Source of the DNA: Agapetus fuscipes
Lineage: Eukaryota; Arthropoda; Insecta; Trichoptera; Glossosomatidae
NCBI GenBank assembly: GCA_951799405.1
Contig: OX637345.1
Span: forward strand, 12,524,001 to 12,588,000
DNA: 64,000 bases
Reading direction: 5' to 3'
Under the pieces are notes generated by a model. That model did no database searches and was not told where the DNA came from. It saw only the letters and a list, made by a program, of their open reading frames with translations. The stretch's first letter is position 1. Each line of letters starts with the position of its first letter. Positions 12,001 to 18,658 of the stretch are shown piece after piece. A program made the position numbers and the translations under genes.

Positions 12001-13559
12001 TCTCGTGAGCTGGGAAACCTCCACTTCATGTTCTTCCTTGCCTTCAAACGCAAGCATTCCATCAACTGAGCTATCAACCCGAGTTTAACAATTATTTTTT
12101 TTGACCTAAAAGTGTAGCAATGAACTACGCAAGGTTCAGGGTATAGTTCAATGACTTTGGTTATTGTTAAGCATTCCTAAATGCTTTAATTAGGATCCGA
12201 TAGTTAATACCTTTAACAACATCGCCCTTTCGTAAGTCAAGATCCCTGACCTCCAACAGGCCTTTATTTTATTTTTTATTGAATTCAAGGGAATGCAATT
12301 CACCGACATTTATTTGCCTGACCAGAAATGCAATTTTAATTACTATTTACCCCTTGAATTCAATAAGGCACCAATTTATATTACACAAGTATTATCAGAT
12401 TAATCGACCGGTCCGTAGTCTAGTGGTTAAGACTTTTGACTCGTTAAACTAAGGTTGAGGATTCAAATCCCGGCGGAGTACAAAATATATACCATTAATA
12501 TTTTCAAATGTGCTCTTTGCTACGTAAAAAATTCATAAACCTTTACCAAAGACGGGTCACTAAAGGTCCATCCAGCCTTACAGCAACTGGGTCTTGTTTG
12601 AAAATTGGCGTTTTCGACAGCGACGACCAAGCTTGCAGAGGGCTCTTGAGGTGTGATTCACACAAAAACAGCGCTCACCAAATAAATAATCCTAAATTAT
12701 TGTGCCAATTTTTTCTAGTGATATTATTTTTACGTTAGATTGAGGCTTTTTTTTCGAAAAAAATCAACCAACGTTTGCAGAAGAAACAACTATTTATTTG
12801 GCGCCTTTTTCAACACAGCATTATTTATACGACAACAAAAATTTACCATGTCGTAAACATTGACATCAATCAGGCGTAAGAAATCCTGCTTGGGTAAAAA
12901 ATGTGTTGACTACGTGTTTGTCTATTGCAAATCAAAGATTTCCTGTGACGCTTTTTCAGCAAAGATTACAAAAGATAACGGATAAAAAGGGACCGGGATT
13001 ATTTTTATTTATTTAAACGGTACAGAATACCTTTTACAAAAGCAAAAACAATGAAGCATAAAACAAAAATCATGACTAAAGATTTTAAATTATGATTAAG
13101 TACGGTCGTTAGACATTTTTTGGAATGAAAAAAACGGATGTTACTGACCGTGGACAATTCATCAGTTCGTGTTTCTTCTTCGTTGAAGACACACGCCTCC
13201 TGAAGACGTTGATATGACTCTGACGAAGAGAAAATCGTTCTTCTCTTTCCACGGTCAGTAACATCCATTTTTTCATTCCAAAAAAAAAATCATGACGCTG
13301 AATGAAATGAAAAAGAGTGCTAGCATCGATTAAAATTACGGTTGATCTGTAATGCTGGCGTCTCAGGTGGATTGCTGGTTCTTTCCATGTCCTCGACCAC
13401 CAGTTTGGTCTTGTTGATGATGAAGGAAGGAAGGAAGAGCCCACTCACCGTGTGGTATCTGATGTGGGTTGCCGTTGAGGATATTCCCTCGTTGAGCTGT
13501 ATGGAGCTGACGCTGCTCATGTCCTCGTCCACCAGCTCTGTCTTCTTGTAGCGCGCCAT
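1..13559 (-). CDS. Neprilysin-like M13 zinc metallopeptidase, whole gene (3' end outside window)
   Basis: Gene-level entry. Exons on the minus strand, in order, are 13449-13559 (first, main candidate), 5398-5533, 4518-4736, 3991-4204, 3594-3666, 3178-3452, 2919-3062, 2293-2456, 1959-2141, 1335-1496, 756-945 and 1-24 (cut by the edge). All junctions are GT-AG and the phases add up without a break, giving about 631 codons before the window ends; family members are usually about 750-780 residues. The layout is a cytoplasmic tail, one membrane anchor near residues 51-72, a Cys-rich ectodomain ([12 protein letters not shown]), NAYYTP at about 568-573 and the zinc site HELTH at about 609-613. The third zinc ligand and the C-terminus lie outside. 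By family knowledge this is a type II cell-surface peptidase that cleaves small peptides. Which neprilysin paralogue it is cannot be decided. Confidence 0.93.
130..335 (-). mobile_element. S1 SINE, diverged
   Basis: Reverse copy: gctccgcc..aatcaaactc (B box side) near 247-265 down to the aacccaacaaagag body. Its start abuts a plus-strand S1 fragment at 350. Confidence 0.6.
350..462 (+). mobile_element. S1 SINE, 3' half
   Basis: tccatccagcgttacagcaac through gggctcttaagatgtgat and the acagcgctcaccaaataaat tail; no tRNA head. Confidence 0.7.
483..660 (-). mobile_element. S1 SINE, 3' part
   Basis: ttaggatgattcgtttggtg (reverse of the tail) through cctcaagagcc and cttggtcgtcact to aacccagcaaatt. 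The tRNA-like head is missing. Confidence 0.75.
756..945 (-). CDS. M13 peptidase exon 11, zinc-binding HExxH exon
   Basis: Encodes [19 protein letters not shown], then [25 protein letters not shown] is the HExxH motif: two zinc-ligand histidines and the catalytic glutamate. NAYY is the substrate-backbone-binding motif of the family. It enters in phase 1 (acceptor gtcgcag) and leaves in phase 2 (donor gtaagtgc). Confidence 0.95.
1335..1496 (-). CDS. M13 peptidase exon 10
   Basis: Phase 1 to phase 1 exon encoding [19 protein letters not shown] and a helical stretch ending NRTKWG. The acceptor is ctttctgtag and the donor gtaactc. It has no internal ATG and would be missed by an ATG-based ORF search. 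NRT is a possible N-glycosylation site. Confidence 0.9.
1597..1770. mobile_element. Palindromic MITE, arms 79/79 identical, in peptidase intron 10
   Basis: Two 79-bp arms (1597-1675 and 1692-1770) are exact reverse complements around a 16-bp spacer. Outer ends are TGGGGCTTCCACACGCTTGC. The flanking 3-bp TAA on both sides (1594-1596, 1771-1773) fits a TWA target duplication as made by PIF/Harbinger elements. Its transcript would form a long perfect hairpin inside the pre-mRNA. Confidence 0.85.
1959..2141 (-). CDS. M13 peptidase exon 9
   Basis: Phase 1 to phase 1. Encodes [15 protein letters not shown], then [19 protein letters not shown] and ADAISDMIG. The AxxMFVRExF and WMDxxTRxAAxxKA patterns are M13 family signatures. 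Donor gtacatt. Confidence 0.93.
2293..2456 (-). CDS. M13 peptidase exon 8
   Basis: Encodes [20 protein letters not shown], a helix, then [16 protein letters not shown]. NYLxW and CxxxxxxALG are conserved M13 positions. Acceptor ctattttttcag, donor gtaagttt; phase 2 in, phase 1 out. Confidence 0.93.
2460..2790 (-). repeat. ~125-bp tandem repeat in peptidase intron 7
   Basis: Blocks such as ggtgaaatagg (near 2660) and tgtgaaatagaag (near 2535) recur about 125 bp apart, with the accompanying words ccagctggaagaccacat and agaccat..cttcagaat. A related stretch in the opposite orientation lies at 42400-42560. A 113-codon ORF across it is a by-product of the repeat. Confidence 0.6.
2919..3062 (-). 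CDS. M13 peptidase exon 7
   Basis: Encodes [20 protein letters not shown], then [17 protein letters not shown] and STPQGKK. Phase 2 on both sides; acceptor tttgttaacag, donor gtaagg. ERVVVxxxxYLxxL is typical of the family. Confidence 0.92.
3178..3452 (-). CDS. M13 peptidase exon 6
   Basis: Encodes [31 protein letters not shown] and [20 protein letters not shown], then [15 protein letters not shown]..PxRxxYL and FExxLA-type elements mark the M13 N-terminal domain. Phase 0 in, phase 2 out; donor gtaaaatg. Confidence 0.93.
3594..3666 (-). CDS. M13 peptidase exon 5 (73 nt)
   Basis: A short exon encoding [19 protein letters not shown] then TRHVII. Acceptor gttttgttcag, donor gtaagtc; phase 2 in, phase 0 out. 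It is needed to keep the frame between the neighbouring exons. Confidence 0.9.
3991..4204 (-). CDS. M13 peptidase exon 4
   Basis: Encodes [35 protein letters not shown], then [14 protein letters not shown]. KxxxYYxxCxD and GGW are conserved M13 motifs; NVT, NET, NIS and NYT are possible N-glycosylation sites. Acceptor tgtattttag; phase 1 in, phase 2 out. Confidence 0.93.
4518..4736 (-). CDS. M13 peptidase exon 3, start of ectodomain
   Basis: Encodes [20 protein letters not shown], then [20 protein letters not shown] and [16 protein letters not shown]..xxC..AS and PCDDFYxFACGxW are the hallmark start of the M13 ectodomain. Acceptor ttactgtgttccag; phase 1 both sides. Confidence 0.95.
4886..5132 (-). 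mobile_element. R245 retroposon in peptidase intron 2
   Basis: Nearly full length: it runs (minus) from the ttcctta head through the tgaccaccca block to a ttagattagatt tail at 4886-4905. Confidence 0.85.
5398..5533 (-). CDS. M13 peptidase exon 2, membrane anchor
   Basis: Encodes [14 protein letters not shown], then a ~22-residue hydrophobic helix ([20 protein letters not shown]) and SPSVVTC. A basic/charged flank before and no signal peptidase site fit a type II signal anchor. Acceptor ttttgttgcag, donor gtgagtg. Its phase-0 acceptor suits all three phase-0 first exons. Confidence 0.93.
5674..5744 (-). CDS. Candidate extra 5' exon of the peptidase
   Basis: A 71-nt stretch with acceptor tatatcaattcag and donor gtattatt reads [19 protein letters not shown] then ECDK in frame with GISVWG of the next exon. 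It needs an upstream exon ending in phase 1, and none of the three candidate first exons does. A diverged copy of its intron/acceptor side lies at 8487-8525, so it could instead be part of a repeat. Confidence 0.4.
5774..6265 (+). mobile_element. Composite S1-S2 SINE, full length
   Basis: A tRNA-like head with B box ggttcgattct, S1 body, then after gctcgtaaaaag a second head (tagctcaattgg A box, ggttcgatct B box), S2 body with cccgggagctgggaaac, ccccttcgggg and tail gtgtagcttagttgc. Flanks attgtgtgtt and attgtgtcat look like a worn duplication (8/10). Confidence 0.88.
6270..6885. other. AT-rich intron, no feature seen
   Basis: Peptidase intron/5' sequence with ORFs below 65 codons and no repeat shared with the rest of the window. 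Confidence 0.5.
6887..7015 (-). mobile_element. S1 SINE fragment, diverged
   Basis: gttagtcgtcacgatagtaa, gcgccaattcttaagc and ggctggatggagcttttg match the reverse S1 body; ends are lost. Confidence 0.55.
7209..7439 (-). mobile_element. S3 SINE (tRNA-like head, poly(A) tail)
   Basis: Reads in reverse from gtcggtgttatggcc with a ggttcgaatct B box to a poly(A) tail (T run near 7210-7219). It shares gttgtcttcat and gcagaagcttgtgtgcatgc with the copy at 19466-19690. Confidence 0.75.
7599..7691 (-). CDS. Candidate alternative first exon (MAQMIES) of the peptidase
   Basis: ATG at 7691 opens 31 codons: [20 protein letters not shown], then [11 protein letters not shown], ending exactly at donor CAG-gtgatttt in phase 0. 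Joined to exon 2 it gives ..FTVQ-GISVWG in frame, as a soluble N-terminal tail before the membrane anchor. An AT-rich ctatataaaaag precedes the ATG. Too short for ordinary ORF lists; no homologue recalled. Confidence 0.55.
8043..8275 (+). mobile_element. R245 retroposon
   Basis: ttgactaataggttgttatg head to gcagcttagattatagatta tail. Confidence 0.8.
8362..8490 (+). mobile_element. R245 fragment, diverged
   Basis: Central blocks only: ccatttgagattcgggtt and cacgtgtctgcctgtgggca. Confidence 0.55.
9050..9297 (+). mobile_element. R245 retroposon
   Basis: gacttataggttgatatgag to atctttgcaaatcagattat; near full length. Confidence 0.85.
9366..9545 (-). mobile_element. R245 fragment
   Basis: Reverse copy with cacaagcagacacgtgtaag and aaccttccctga; 5' part missing. 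Confidence 0.65.
9944..10168 (-). mobile_element. R245 retroposon
   Basis: ctataatctaagttgcaagg tail to caacctgtaagtcaaggaat head in reverse. Confidence 0.85.
10186..10310 (+). pseudogene. RTE-like LINE reverse transcriptase fragment (left part)
   Basis: Reads [20 protein letters not shown] then [15 protein letters not shown], a motif typical of the C-terminal region of arthropod RTE-like LINE RTs. It is interrupted at 10311 by a TIR element and resumes at 10871. Confidence 0.75.
10318..10863. mobile_element. TIR transposon inserted in an RTE-like LINE
   Basis: Flanked by ccaatat on both sides (10311-10317, 10864-10870). Ends are imperfect inverted repeats: cggttaaaaggcagta at left, cagttaaaaggcagta as the reverse complement at right. 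No transposase ORF. Confidence 0.75.
10337..10524. mobile_element. Rearranged S1 SINE with tail B, 21-bp target duplication
   Basis: Flanked by the 21-nt direct repeat at 10316-10336 and 10525-10545 (core cgacggttaaaaggcag). The insert has plus-oriented S1 body (gggtcttccttgggtattgg), the tail-B block cccctagagtctc, then reversed S1 sequence (ttttcaaccaagcgaagaac). Confidence 0.7.
10871..10965 (+). pseudogene. RTE-like LINE fragment (right part)
   Basis: Resumes after the TIR element: gtacacgccgtattcttcag and gacacgttgtccgtggcag, matching the second relic at 56257. Confidence 0.65.
11308..11472 (+). mobile_element. R245, 5' truncated
   Basis: Starts at gacggcaagagttgcagg and runs to the tail ttagattagataagatt. 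Confidence 0.8.
11473..11687 (+). mobile_element. S2 SINE (first of an alternating trio)
   Basis: tagctcagttggtagagtgc head, tttcccgtttcggtg block and cctcgggagctgggag; stops at the central inversion point. Confidence 0.85.
11688..11886 (-). mobile_element. S2 SINE (second of trio, inverted)
   Basis: Reverse S2: gggtttcccagctcc to gggattcaaacccgagct and ctatcgaccgg. Confidence 0.85.
11896..12031 (+). mobile_element. S2 SINE (third of trio, headless)
   Basis: gggtgtcagaaataatttcc to gagctgggaaacctccactt; no tRNA head. Confidence 0.75.
12266..12340 (-). mobile_element. S3 SINE tail fragment
   Basis: gaatgcaattcaccgacatt and tatttgcctgaccag match the 3' end of S3 in reverse. Confidence 0.5.
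12406..12694 (+). mobile_element. S1 SINE, full length with tail A
   Basis: gaccggtccgtagtctagtg head, B box gattcaaatcc, body, then gagggctcttgaggtgtgat and acagcgctcaccaaataaat tail. Confidence 0.9.
12695..13118. other. Unassigned AT-rich stretch upstream in peptidase 5' region
   Basis: No repeat or splice-compatible exon recognised before 13119, where a ~36-bp inverted repeat flanking the MDVTDRG exon begins. Confidence 0.4.
13149..13268 (-). CDS. Candidate alternative first exon (MDVTDRG) of the peptidase
   Basis: ATG at 13268 opens 40 codons: [40 protein letters not shown], then donor gtcagtaac in phase 0, giving ..DELST-GISVWG with exon 2. If unspliced, the ORF continues to 87 residues and ends in a hydrophobic segment ([20 protein letters not shown]), so a small tail-anchored protein is an alternative reading. 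The exon's ends carry an inverted repeat (ggatgttactgaccgtgga), which is odd for an exon. Confidence 0.5.
13449..13559 (-). CDS. First coding exon (MARYKK) of the peptidase, main candidate
   Basis: ATG at 13559 opens exactly 37 codons: [20 protein letters not shown], then [17 protein letters not shown], ending at donor gtgagtggg in phase 0. [18 protein letters not shown] resembles the N-terminus of insect and vertebrate neprilysin-like proteins as I recall them. The ATG directly follows tttttgttattggcag, a good acceptor, so a non-coding 5' exon upstream is likely. Confidence 0.8.
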
Positions 13560-14150
13560 CTGCCAATAACAAAAACACTAATTTAATCGAAAAAACCATT
13601 TTAAAAGACTCCCACGACTTGATGTGGAGATAGATGTCGAGAAAAGCTCTGGAAACCATCAATAGGTCTATCATATCTATTCGTTTTACGGTCTCCCGAA
13701 ATAAAATCTGCACTTAGCTGATGGCTAACCACGTTCTATTTAGTTTTAAGCCCTCTTCTTTTCTGTTCTGAATTCTTTGTTTAGGAAATTCATCATATTA
13801 TAATCAATCAGAACAGTTGTCGTCGCTAAAGGGTATGAACCGGAATCTTCATGCACAAAGTATTCAAACCACACATCCTTTGTTACAAGAGCCGAAAATA
13901 ATTCGGATTCAATAACAGGCAAAGCTCCGAAGAAGGTACTCACAGTGTATCAATGTATCGTAAAGAATAAAGAAGAAGAAAAAGGAAGAGAAACAAAGAA
14001 GAAAACAATCGAACCATGTTTGAGACCCGGAAGAAAAATTTCAAGAATCTAAATCCGGCCATGAAAGCAAAAAACATTATTGTTTTTTTTTTATCAATAC
14101 TGATGATATTGATCGATGTATGTTTTGGGCAACTGCGTTAAATTTGTTGA
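13560..14150. other. Unassigned sequence upstream of peptidase exon 1
   Basis: Probably 5' intron or promoter of the peptidase. A 65-codon minus-strand ORF (13746-13943) has no recognisable motif or fitting splice sites. Confidence 0.4.
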
Positions 14151-14152
14151 AG

Positions 14153-14400
14153 GGACATGTATAGTCTAGTGGTTAACGCTTTGGAATCGTGATTGGAAGA
14201 TGTGGCTTCGATTCCCGAGGGTGCACCAAAAATAAACATTTTCAAATACGCTGGGTTGAAAACTAAAAAAATCTGCCTTTATCAAATACCGGTCACCAAA
14301 GATCCAGTTAGGTCTTGCTTGAGAATCGACGGTTTTTACAGTGTCTTCCAGACTCGCAGAGAGCTCTTGAGGTGTGATTCACACAAATACAGTGCTCCTA
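14153..14400 (+). mobile_element. S1 SINE with tail A
   Basis: tatagtctagtggttaacgc head, cgattcccgagg B box side, then gagctcttgaggtgtgattc and cacaaatacagtgctcc. Confidence 0.8.
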
Positions 14401-14511
14401 CAGAGCTTATACAAAAAATACGACTGACTTAGAATAGCAGGACTGTAATTAAAATATTATTAGTATGCAGTTTAATTTCAAAGGCAGCTTGTTTGAGTCG
14501 GAGCTCGGTAC

Positions 14512-14664
14512 TCCGAGTATAAAACATTACTGAAACTCCTTTCGATCGCGTAAATCGAAAAAAATCATGAAAAGTAACTCACTCTCTAGGTGTGCCGTCG
14601 TGTTTTCCATACATATTCTATTTACGCCGTCGACAGAGAGTTTACGCAATTGTTTGATACTCGG
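14512..14664. mobile_element. MITE with ccgagtataaaac ends
   Basis: Left ccgagtataaaacatt and right ttgtttgatactcgg are inverted. Related copies at 40146-40275 and 53371-53523 share the tacgc/gaggcgag interior. Confidence 0.6.
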
Positions 14665-14993
14665 TCTACTGGCCCGTGAGCGCAGATACGATTAAACAAT
14701 TCTGCTTTTGATTTGCATCCGTCTTAGTCCGAATTACCATAAAGCATAGATAATAGGTGGAACGGATTAATAGAGTAGGTAGTTATACGAGTATGTATGT
14801 AGGTGCTCGTATCGTCCACTTAGTGCTTGTTTGTCTTACGTCCATTTTAAATAGAAGAAACAATTTTGGCTTATATTAATTTTAAGAACACCATTGTAAT
14901 TACTTTTATAAAGCTGTAGTTTTCTCAAATAAATAAATAAATCAGAGGTAATTTCACATGAGCAATGTTTGCATGTGAACTGGACCAATCTAA

Positions 14994-15063
14994 ATCTAAG
15001 TTGCAAAGATATGTTTCATTTGAGATTCATATTAAACGCATTCCCACAAGCAGACACGTATAA
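14994..15063 (-). mobile_element. R245 3' fragment inserted in a MITE
   Basis: ctaaatctaagttgcaaaga to agcagacacgtat; the MITE reading gaccaat-gtgtctt is split here. Confidence 0.7.
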
Positions 15064-15163
15064 TGTGTCTTATAAATGCTAGAAATTTATTTTGAAAATA
15101 CCAAAGACAACACTAACATTATCGTGTTGTACGTTATTTTCTTAGCTCTGGTTTTCCTTGACT

Positions 15164-15390
15164 TATAGGATGGTATGCGGCTGACCACCCATGCTGTAAA
15201 AAATGGTTCACTTTGCCAATGTCACCCCTGTTTCAGGGAAGGTCAGCAAGAGTTGCAGGGTGTATGATCATTTGAGATTTGGGTTATCATATTGTAAGTC
15301 CACATGCGGCATGTTCAAGCGTGAACTTATACGTGTCTGCTTCTAAAAATGCATATAATGTGAATCCTTGATGTTACATAATATCTTTGA
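15164..15390 (+). mobile_element. R245 inserted in a MITE with tctgg duplication
   Basis: tccttgacttataggatggt head to the ttgattaga tail, flanked by tctgg on both sides (agctctgg / gatctggttg). Confidence 0.8.
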
Positions 15391-15795
15391 TTAGATCTGG
15401 TTGTGAAGAATGTGATTCTTTAGGCAATTTCATTGAAAGGTCATGTCTGAATCAAGCGGTAGATAAGCCAAACAAGCACTGGGGGGACGGTATGTAGGTA
15501 CTGCTGCGTCCTATATGACGGAGTTCGCGGTAAAATCATAAACACATACACATTTCGGAATATGGATGTAGTAGGAAATTAATATGGAATCACTATTAGG
15601 TACGTGCCGGGTATATGTGTGTGGCGAATATTCGGTGCAACTTTTGCGTGACATAATTATTATTATCATCGAAGCAAACGAGACGATTCTGGCATGGTCT
15701 CGTGTATGCTTCAATAGCCTTTAGTCATCTATAAACATGGAGTCCTGTGCTTTGGAGGGCATTAGTACCTACCCGAGCCGTTGAGAGGACGGTTA

Positions 15796-15853
15796 CAAAA
15801 AATTGTCCGTTGTTTTTAAAAATATGTTTCTTATACTTTATGGCCTTAGTTCA
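15796..15853. mobile_element. End fragment of palindromic MITE family P
   Basis: aaaaatatgtttcttatact then ttatggccttagtt, identical in layout to the arm ends at 23823 and 24440. Confidence 0.6.
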
Positions 15854-15894
15854 TCCCATACAGGCACATGCGCCTAAGATGTAGGCAATATATT

Positions 15895-16183
15895 ATGGGT
15901 AAAAACGCAATTAAGAAGGATCAAATCTCTGAAATAGCGAATGAATGGGATATCCAGAGTCATAATAAAAGGAGGACTTGTATGAAAAAGGTTATGACTC
16001 TGGATGAAATGAAAGAAGTATGCAAGGACAGGAAGAAGTGGCGGCTAATCTGCAATGTTGATTTCTAATGTTGGTGTATTCATTTGCTACATTTTTTGCA
16101 TAGGAAATTTTTGACTTTTTTTGTATAGATTTCTTTGTAAGGTTTTGTTCTTTTTTTATATTTAAATGTAATTTATTATTCAT
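15895..16183 (+). pseudogene. LINE C-terminus and 3' UTR leading into R245
   Basis: Open frame GKNAIKKDQISEIANEWDIQ then MKKVMTLDEMKEVCKDRKKW and RLICN-stop. It aligns with the relic at 37517-38091. About 110 nt of T-rich 3' UTR runs directly into an R245 head at 16184. Confidence 0.7.
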
Positions 16184-16700
16184 ATTCCTTGACTTATAGG
16201 TTGGTATGAGGCTGACCACCCATACTGTAAAAAATGGTTCACTTTGCCAATGTCACCCCTGTTTCAGGGAAGGTCGGCAAAAGTTGTGGGGCTTATGTTC
16301 ATTTCTAATCTAATCTAATCTAATCTAAGCTGCAAAGATATATATCATTTAAGTTTTATATTAAATGCATTCCCACAAGCAGATATGTATAATTTCGCGC
16401 TAACACATGCCGCATGTGGACCTACAATATAAAAACCCAATCTCAAATGAACATAAGCCTTGCAACTCTTGCCGTCCTTCCCTGAAACAGAGGTGACATT
16501 GGCAAAGTGAACCAATTTTTACATTATGGGTGGTCAGCCGCATAACAACCTATAAGTCAAGGAACTGCATTTGAGGTTTGGATTTTATTTGTAAGTACAC
16601 ATTCAGCATTTGTAAGCGCGAACTACACTTGTTGGTTTGTGGGCATACATCTGAGAGCTTTAAATGAATATATCCTTGCAACTTAGATTATAGATTATTA
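16184..16700 (+). mobile_element. R245 copy split by another R245 copy
   Basis: Halves 16184-16302 and 16563-16700 rejoin as one element, ending in tagattatagatta. Confidence 0.85.
16303..16562 (-). mobile_element. R245 nested inside R245, opposite strand
   Basis: Four ctaat units open it (tail in reverse) and acctataagtcaaggaa closes it. The short cattt repeat at both joints is a plausible duplication. Confidence 0.85.
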
Positions 16701-17005
16701 TTATTATAAGATTGATATTGAGATTTAAAATTCATAATCTAAGTTTGATTGGAGCCATCGTTAGCACTTCAGTCAATTTAAAATGAGTTATTTTAAAGGA
16801 ATGGGAGAGTATATCTATTCTGAATGTATTTGCCTATATCCTATGTACGCGCCTGCTACATTTTGCTACGAATGTATGATGTATAATCAGTTTTCTCTGC
16901 TTAATGGTTGGCAGAAGCTCCTCTGTAGTGCGCATTCATGCCTATTTCCGGCCAGGCAAAATACATTGGTGAATGTGATGTGAGGGTTTTTCCTCTTTCT
17001 TTTAC

Positions 17006-17342
17006 GTTGGGCGCCAAAATGTGAGGGTTTTTCCTCTGTCCTGCTGATTGACACAATTAATAATGTAACAGCCACTTTAATATGTTTACTTTTATTCCTT
17101 TCACAATGTATACACAATAAACCACAGCACAATAATATTAATTATTCTTAATTACACATGCTTGTGGCTCTCACGCCAGGCAAGCTTCTTCCCTCTTTCT
17201 GCATTCTTTTGTTTTCCTTTTTCCATTCAAATTTAAATACAATGTTCCATTCTACCAAACAAACAAACTCATCTCGTTACAGTGAATCTCCTCACAAATC
17301 TCTAGTGGCCATCGCCACATATTCGGCGAATGTTTGGTGACA
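17006..17342 (-). mobile_element. LTR plus primer-binding site of an LTR retrotransposon
   Basis: On the minus strand an LTR-like segment (17342 to 17020, 323 bp) starts TGTCACC and ends CCCTCACA. It contains AATAAAAG near its end and is followed after 3 nt by tggcgcccaac, the usual tRNA-Lys-type primer-binding site. The leader goes on to about 16780, then the element is lost. Confidence 0.7.
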
Positions 17343-17550
17343 TTGTGTGTATGGGCCATGAAACAAGACGCGCGCTATTTGACACGTCGCCGCCATCTTG
17401 GTGTTTTCCGATGCCCGCAGCGTGTAGGTATTTACAGAAGCACATTTACGCTTCAATTGGTAAATAGGTATGCAAAATTATAACCACGCCAGTGATAAAA
17501 TACATGAACTGCGAGTACATCCGAGTGACGCAAGCTACACCACCTTGCAC

Positions 17551-17606
17551 GTGTTTTTTTTTTTAAATAAATTCAAGAAGAGGGATGCCATTCAACAACG
17601 TATTTC
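17551..17606 (-). mobile_element. S3 SINE 3' fragment with poly(A)
   Basis: T run then aataaattcaagaagaggga and ttcaacaacgtatttcgtct. Confidence 0.55.
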
Positions 17607-17609
17607 GTC

Positions 17610-17861
17610 TATAATATAATCTATAATCTAAATTGCAAGGATATATTCATTAAAAGCTCTCAGATGTATGCCCACAAACCAACACGTGTAGTTCGTGCTT
17701 ACAAATGCTGAATGTATACTTACAAATGAAATCCAAACATCAAATGAACATATGCCCCACAGCTTTTGCCGACCTTCCCTGACACAGGGTGACATTGGCA
17801 AAGTGAACCATTTTTTACAGTATGGGTGGTCAGCCTCATACCAACCTATAAGTCAAGGAAT
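17610..17861 (-). mobile_element. R245 retroposon
   Basis: ctataatctaaattgcaagg tail to acctataagtcaaggaat head in reverse. Confidence 0.88.
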
Positions 17862-17959
17862 ATGAATCAGAAATATGAATTGAAGACTTTTTTGAAAAAT
17901 ATTTGATACGCATTAATATTATTGATTAGTAATTCACTCTTTTATTCAGTGAATTGAAT

Positions 17960-18050
17960 ATCCGGTCGATAGTTCAGTTGGTAGAATGCTTGCGTGCTAT
18001 GCCCAGGCCGAGTGCTAGGGTTCGATCCCCAACAAGGGTGCAATTATGGT
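17960..18050 (+). mobile_element. S2 SINE head only
   Basis: atccggtcgatagttcagtt A box, ggttcgatccc B box; stops soon after. Confidence 0.7.
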
Positions 18051-18412
18051 AAAAACTTAATTGTTAACGGTGCAAAACTTCTCTCCGCTTTATCCTATTC
18101 TTGAAAGGATACCGTTGGTATTTTATGAAACATTTTGTCAAGAAATCAAAATTTTGTGAAACAAAATGGGAAACCACTTCGTTGAATAATTGTGGGTTTT
18201 CTCTGCTTTGAAAGAGACAGCTTCTCATTTCTCGAGTATTATTATGATTTACGAGTTTAGTTTCATACAAACTTCGTTTTATTTATTTCACAAAACTTAC
18301 TTTAAGATTTCGTTCACATTTGGTTTATTCACAGAGTTAACTTCACAGTTAACGGTTGCTTGACCACCTAGCTCGACAGCTCCGATACAAGTCTAACGCT
18401 ACAGACAGCGCT

Positions 18413-18658
18413 GCCTTAGTTCTTGTTTATCGTATACGCCATTGAGAAAATCTTAAGCAATGTTTGTATGTGTACTGGACCAATGTGTCTTATGAAAACA
18501 AGAAATTTATTTAAAAAATATTTAAAAGAACTCTCACATTATCGAGTTTTACGGTTTTTCTTAGCTCAGATTGTGTAGAATTTGATTCATAAGACAACTG
18601 CATGAAAAAGTCATATTTGACAAGATTGGCGTATACAATAAACAAGAACTGGGGGAGC
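18413..18658. mobile_element. MITE, complete (agttcttgtttatcg ends)
   Basis: Left agttcttgtttatcgtatac and the reverse complement of the right end agttcttgtttattgtatac are inverted repeats. Nearly identical to 48983-49232; partial copies at 47308-47530 and 14948-15487. Confidence 0.8.

Larger units (their letters stand above)
14948..15487. mobile_element. MITE (caatgtttgcatgtg family) interrupted by two R245 copies
   Basis: Segments 14948-14993, 15064-15163 and 15391-15487 line up with the complete copies at 18413-18658 and 48983-49232, with R245 pieces between them. Confidence 0.75.

Noticed and set aside
13746..13943. 65-codon minus-strand ORF near peptidase exon 1
   Set aside because: No motif, no in-phase donor to the anchor exon, no repeat identity.
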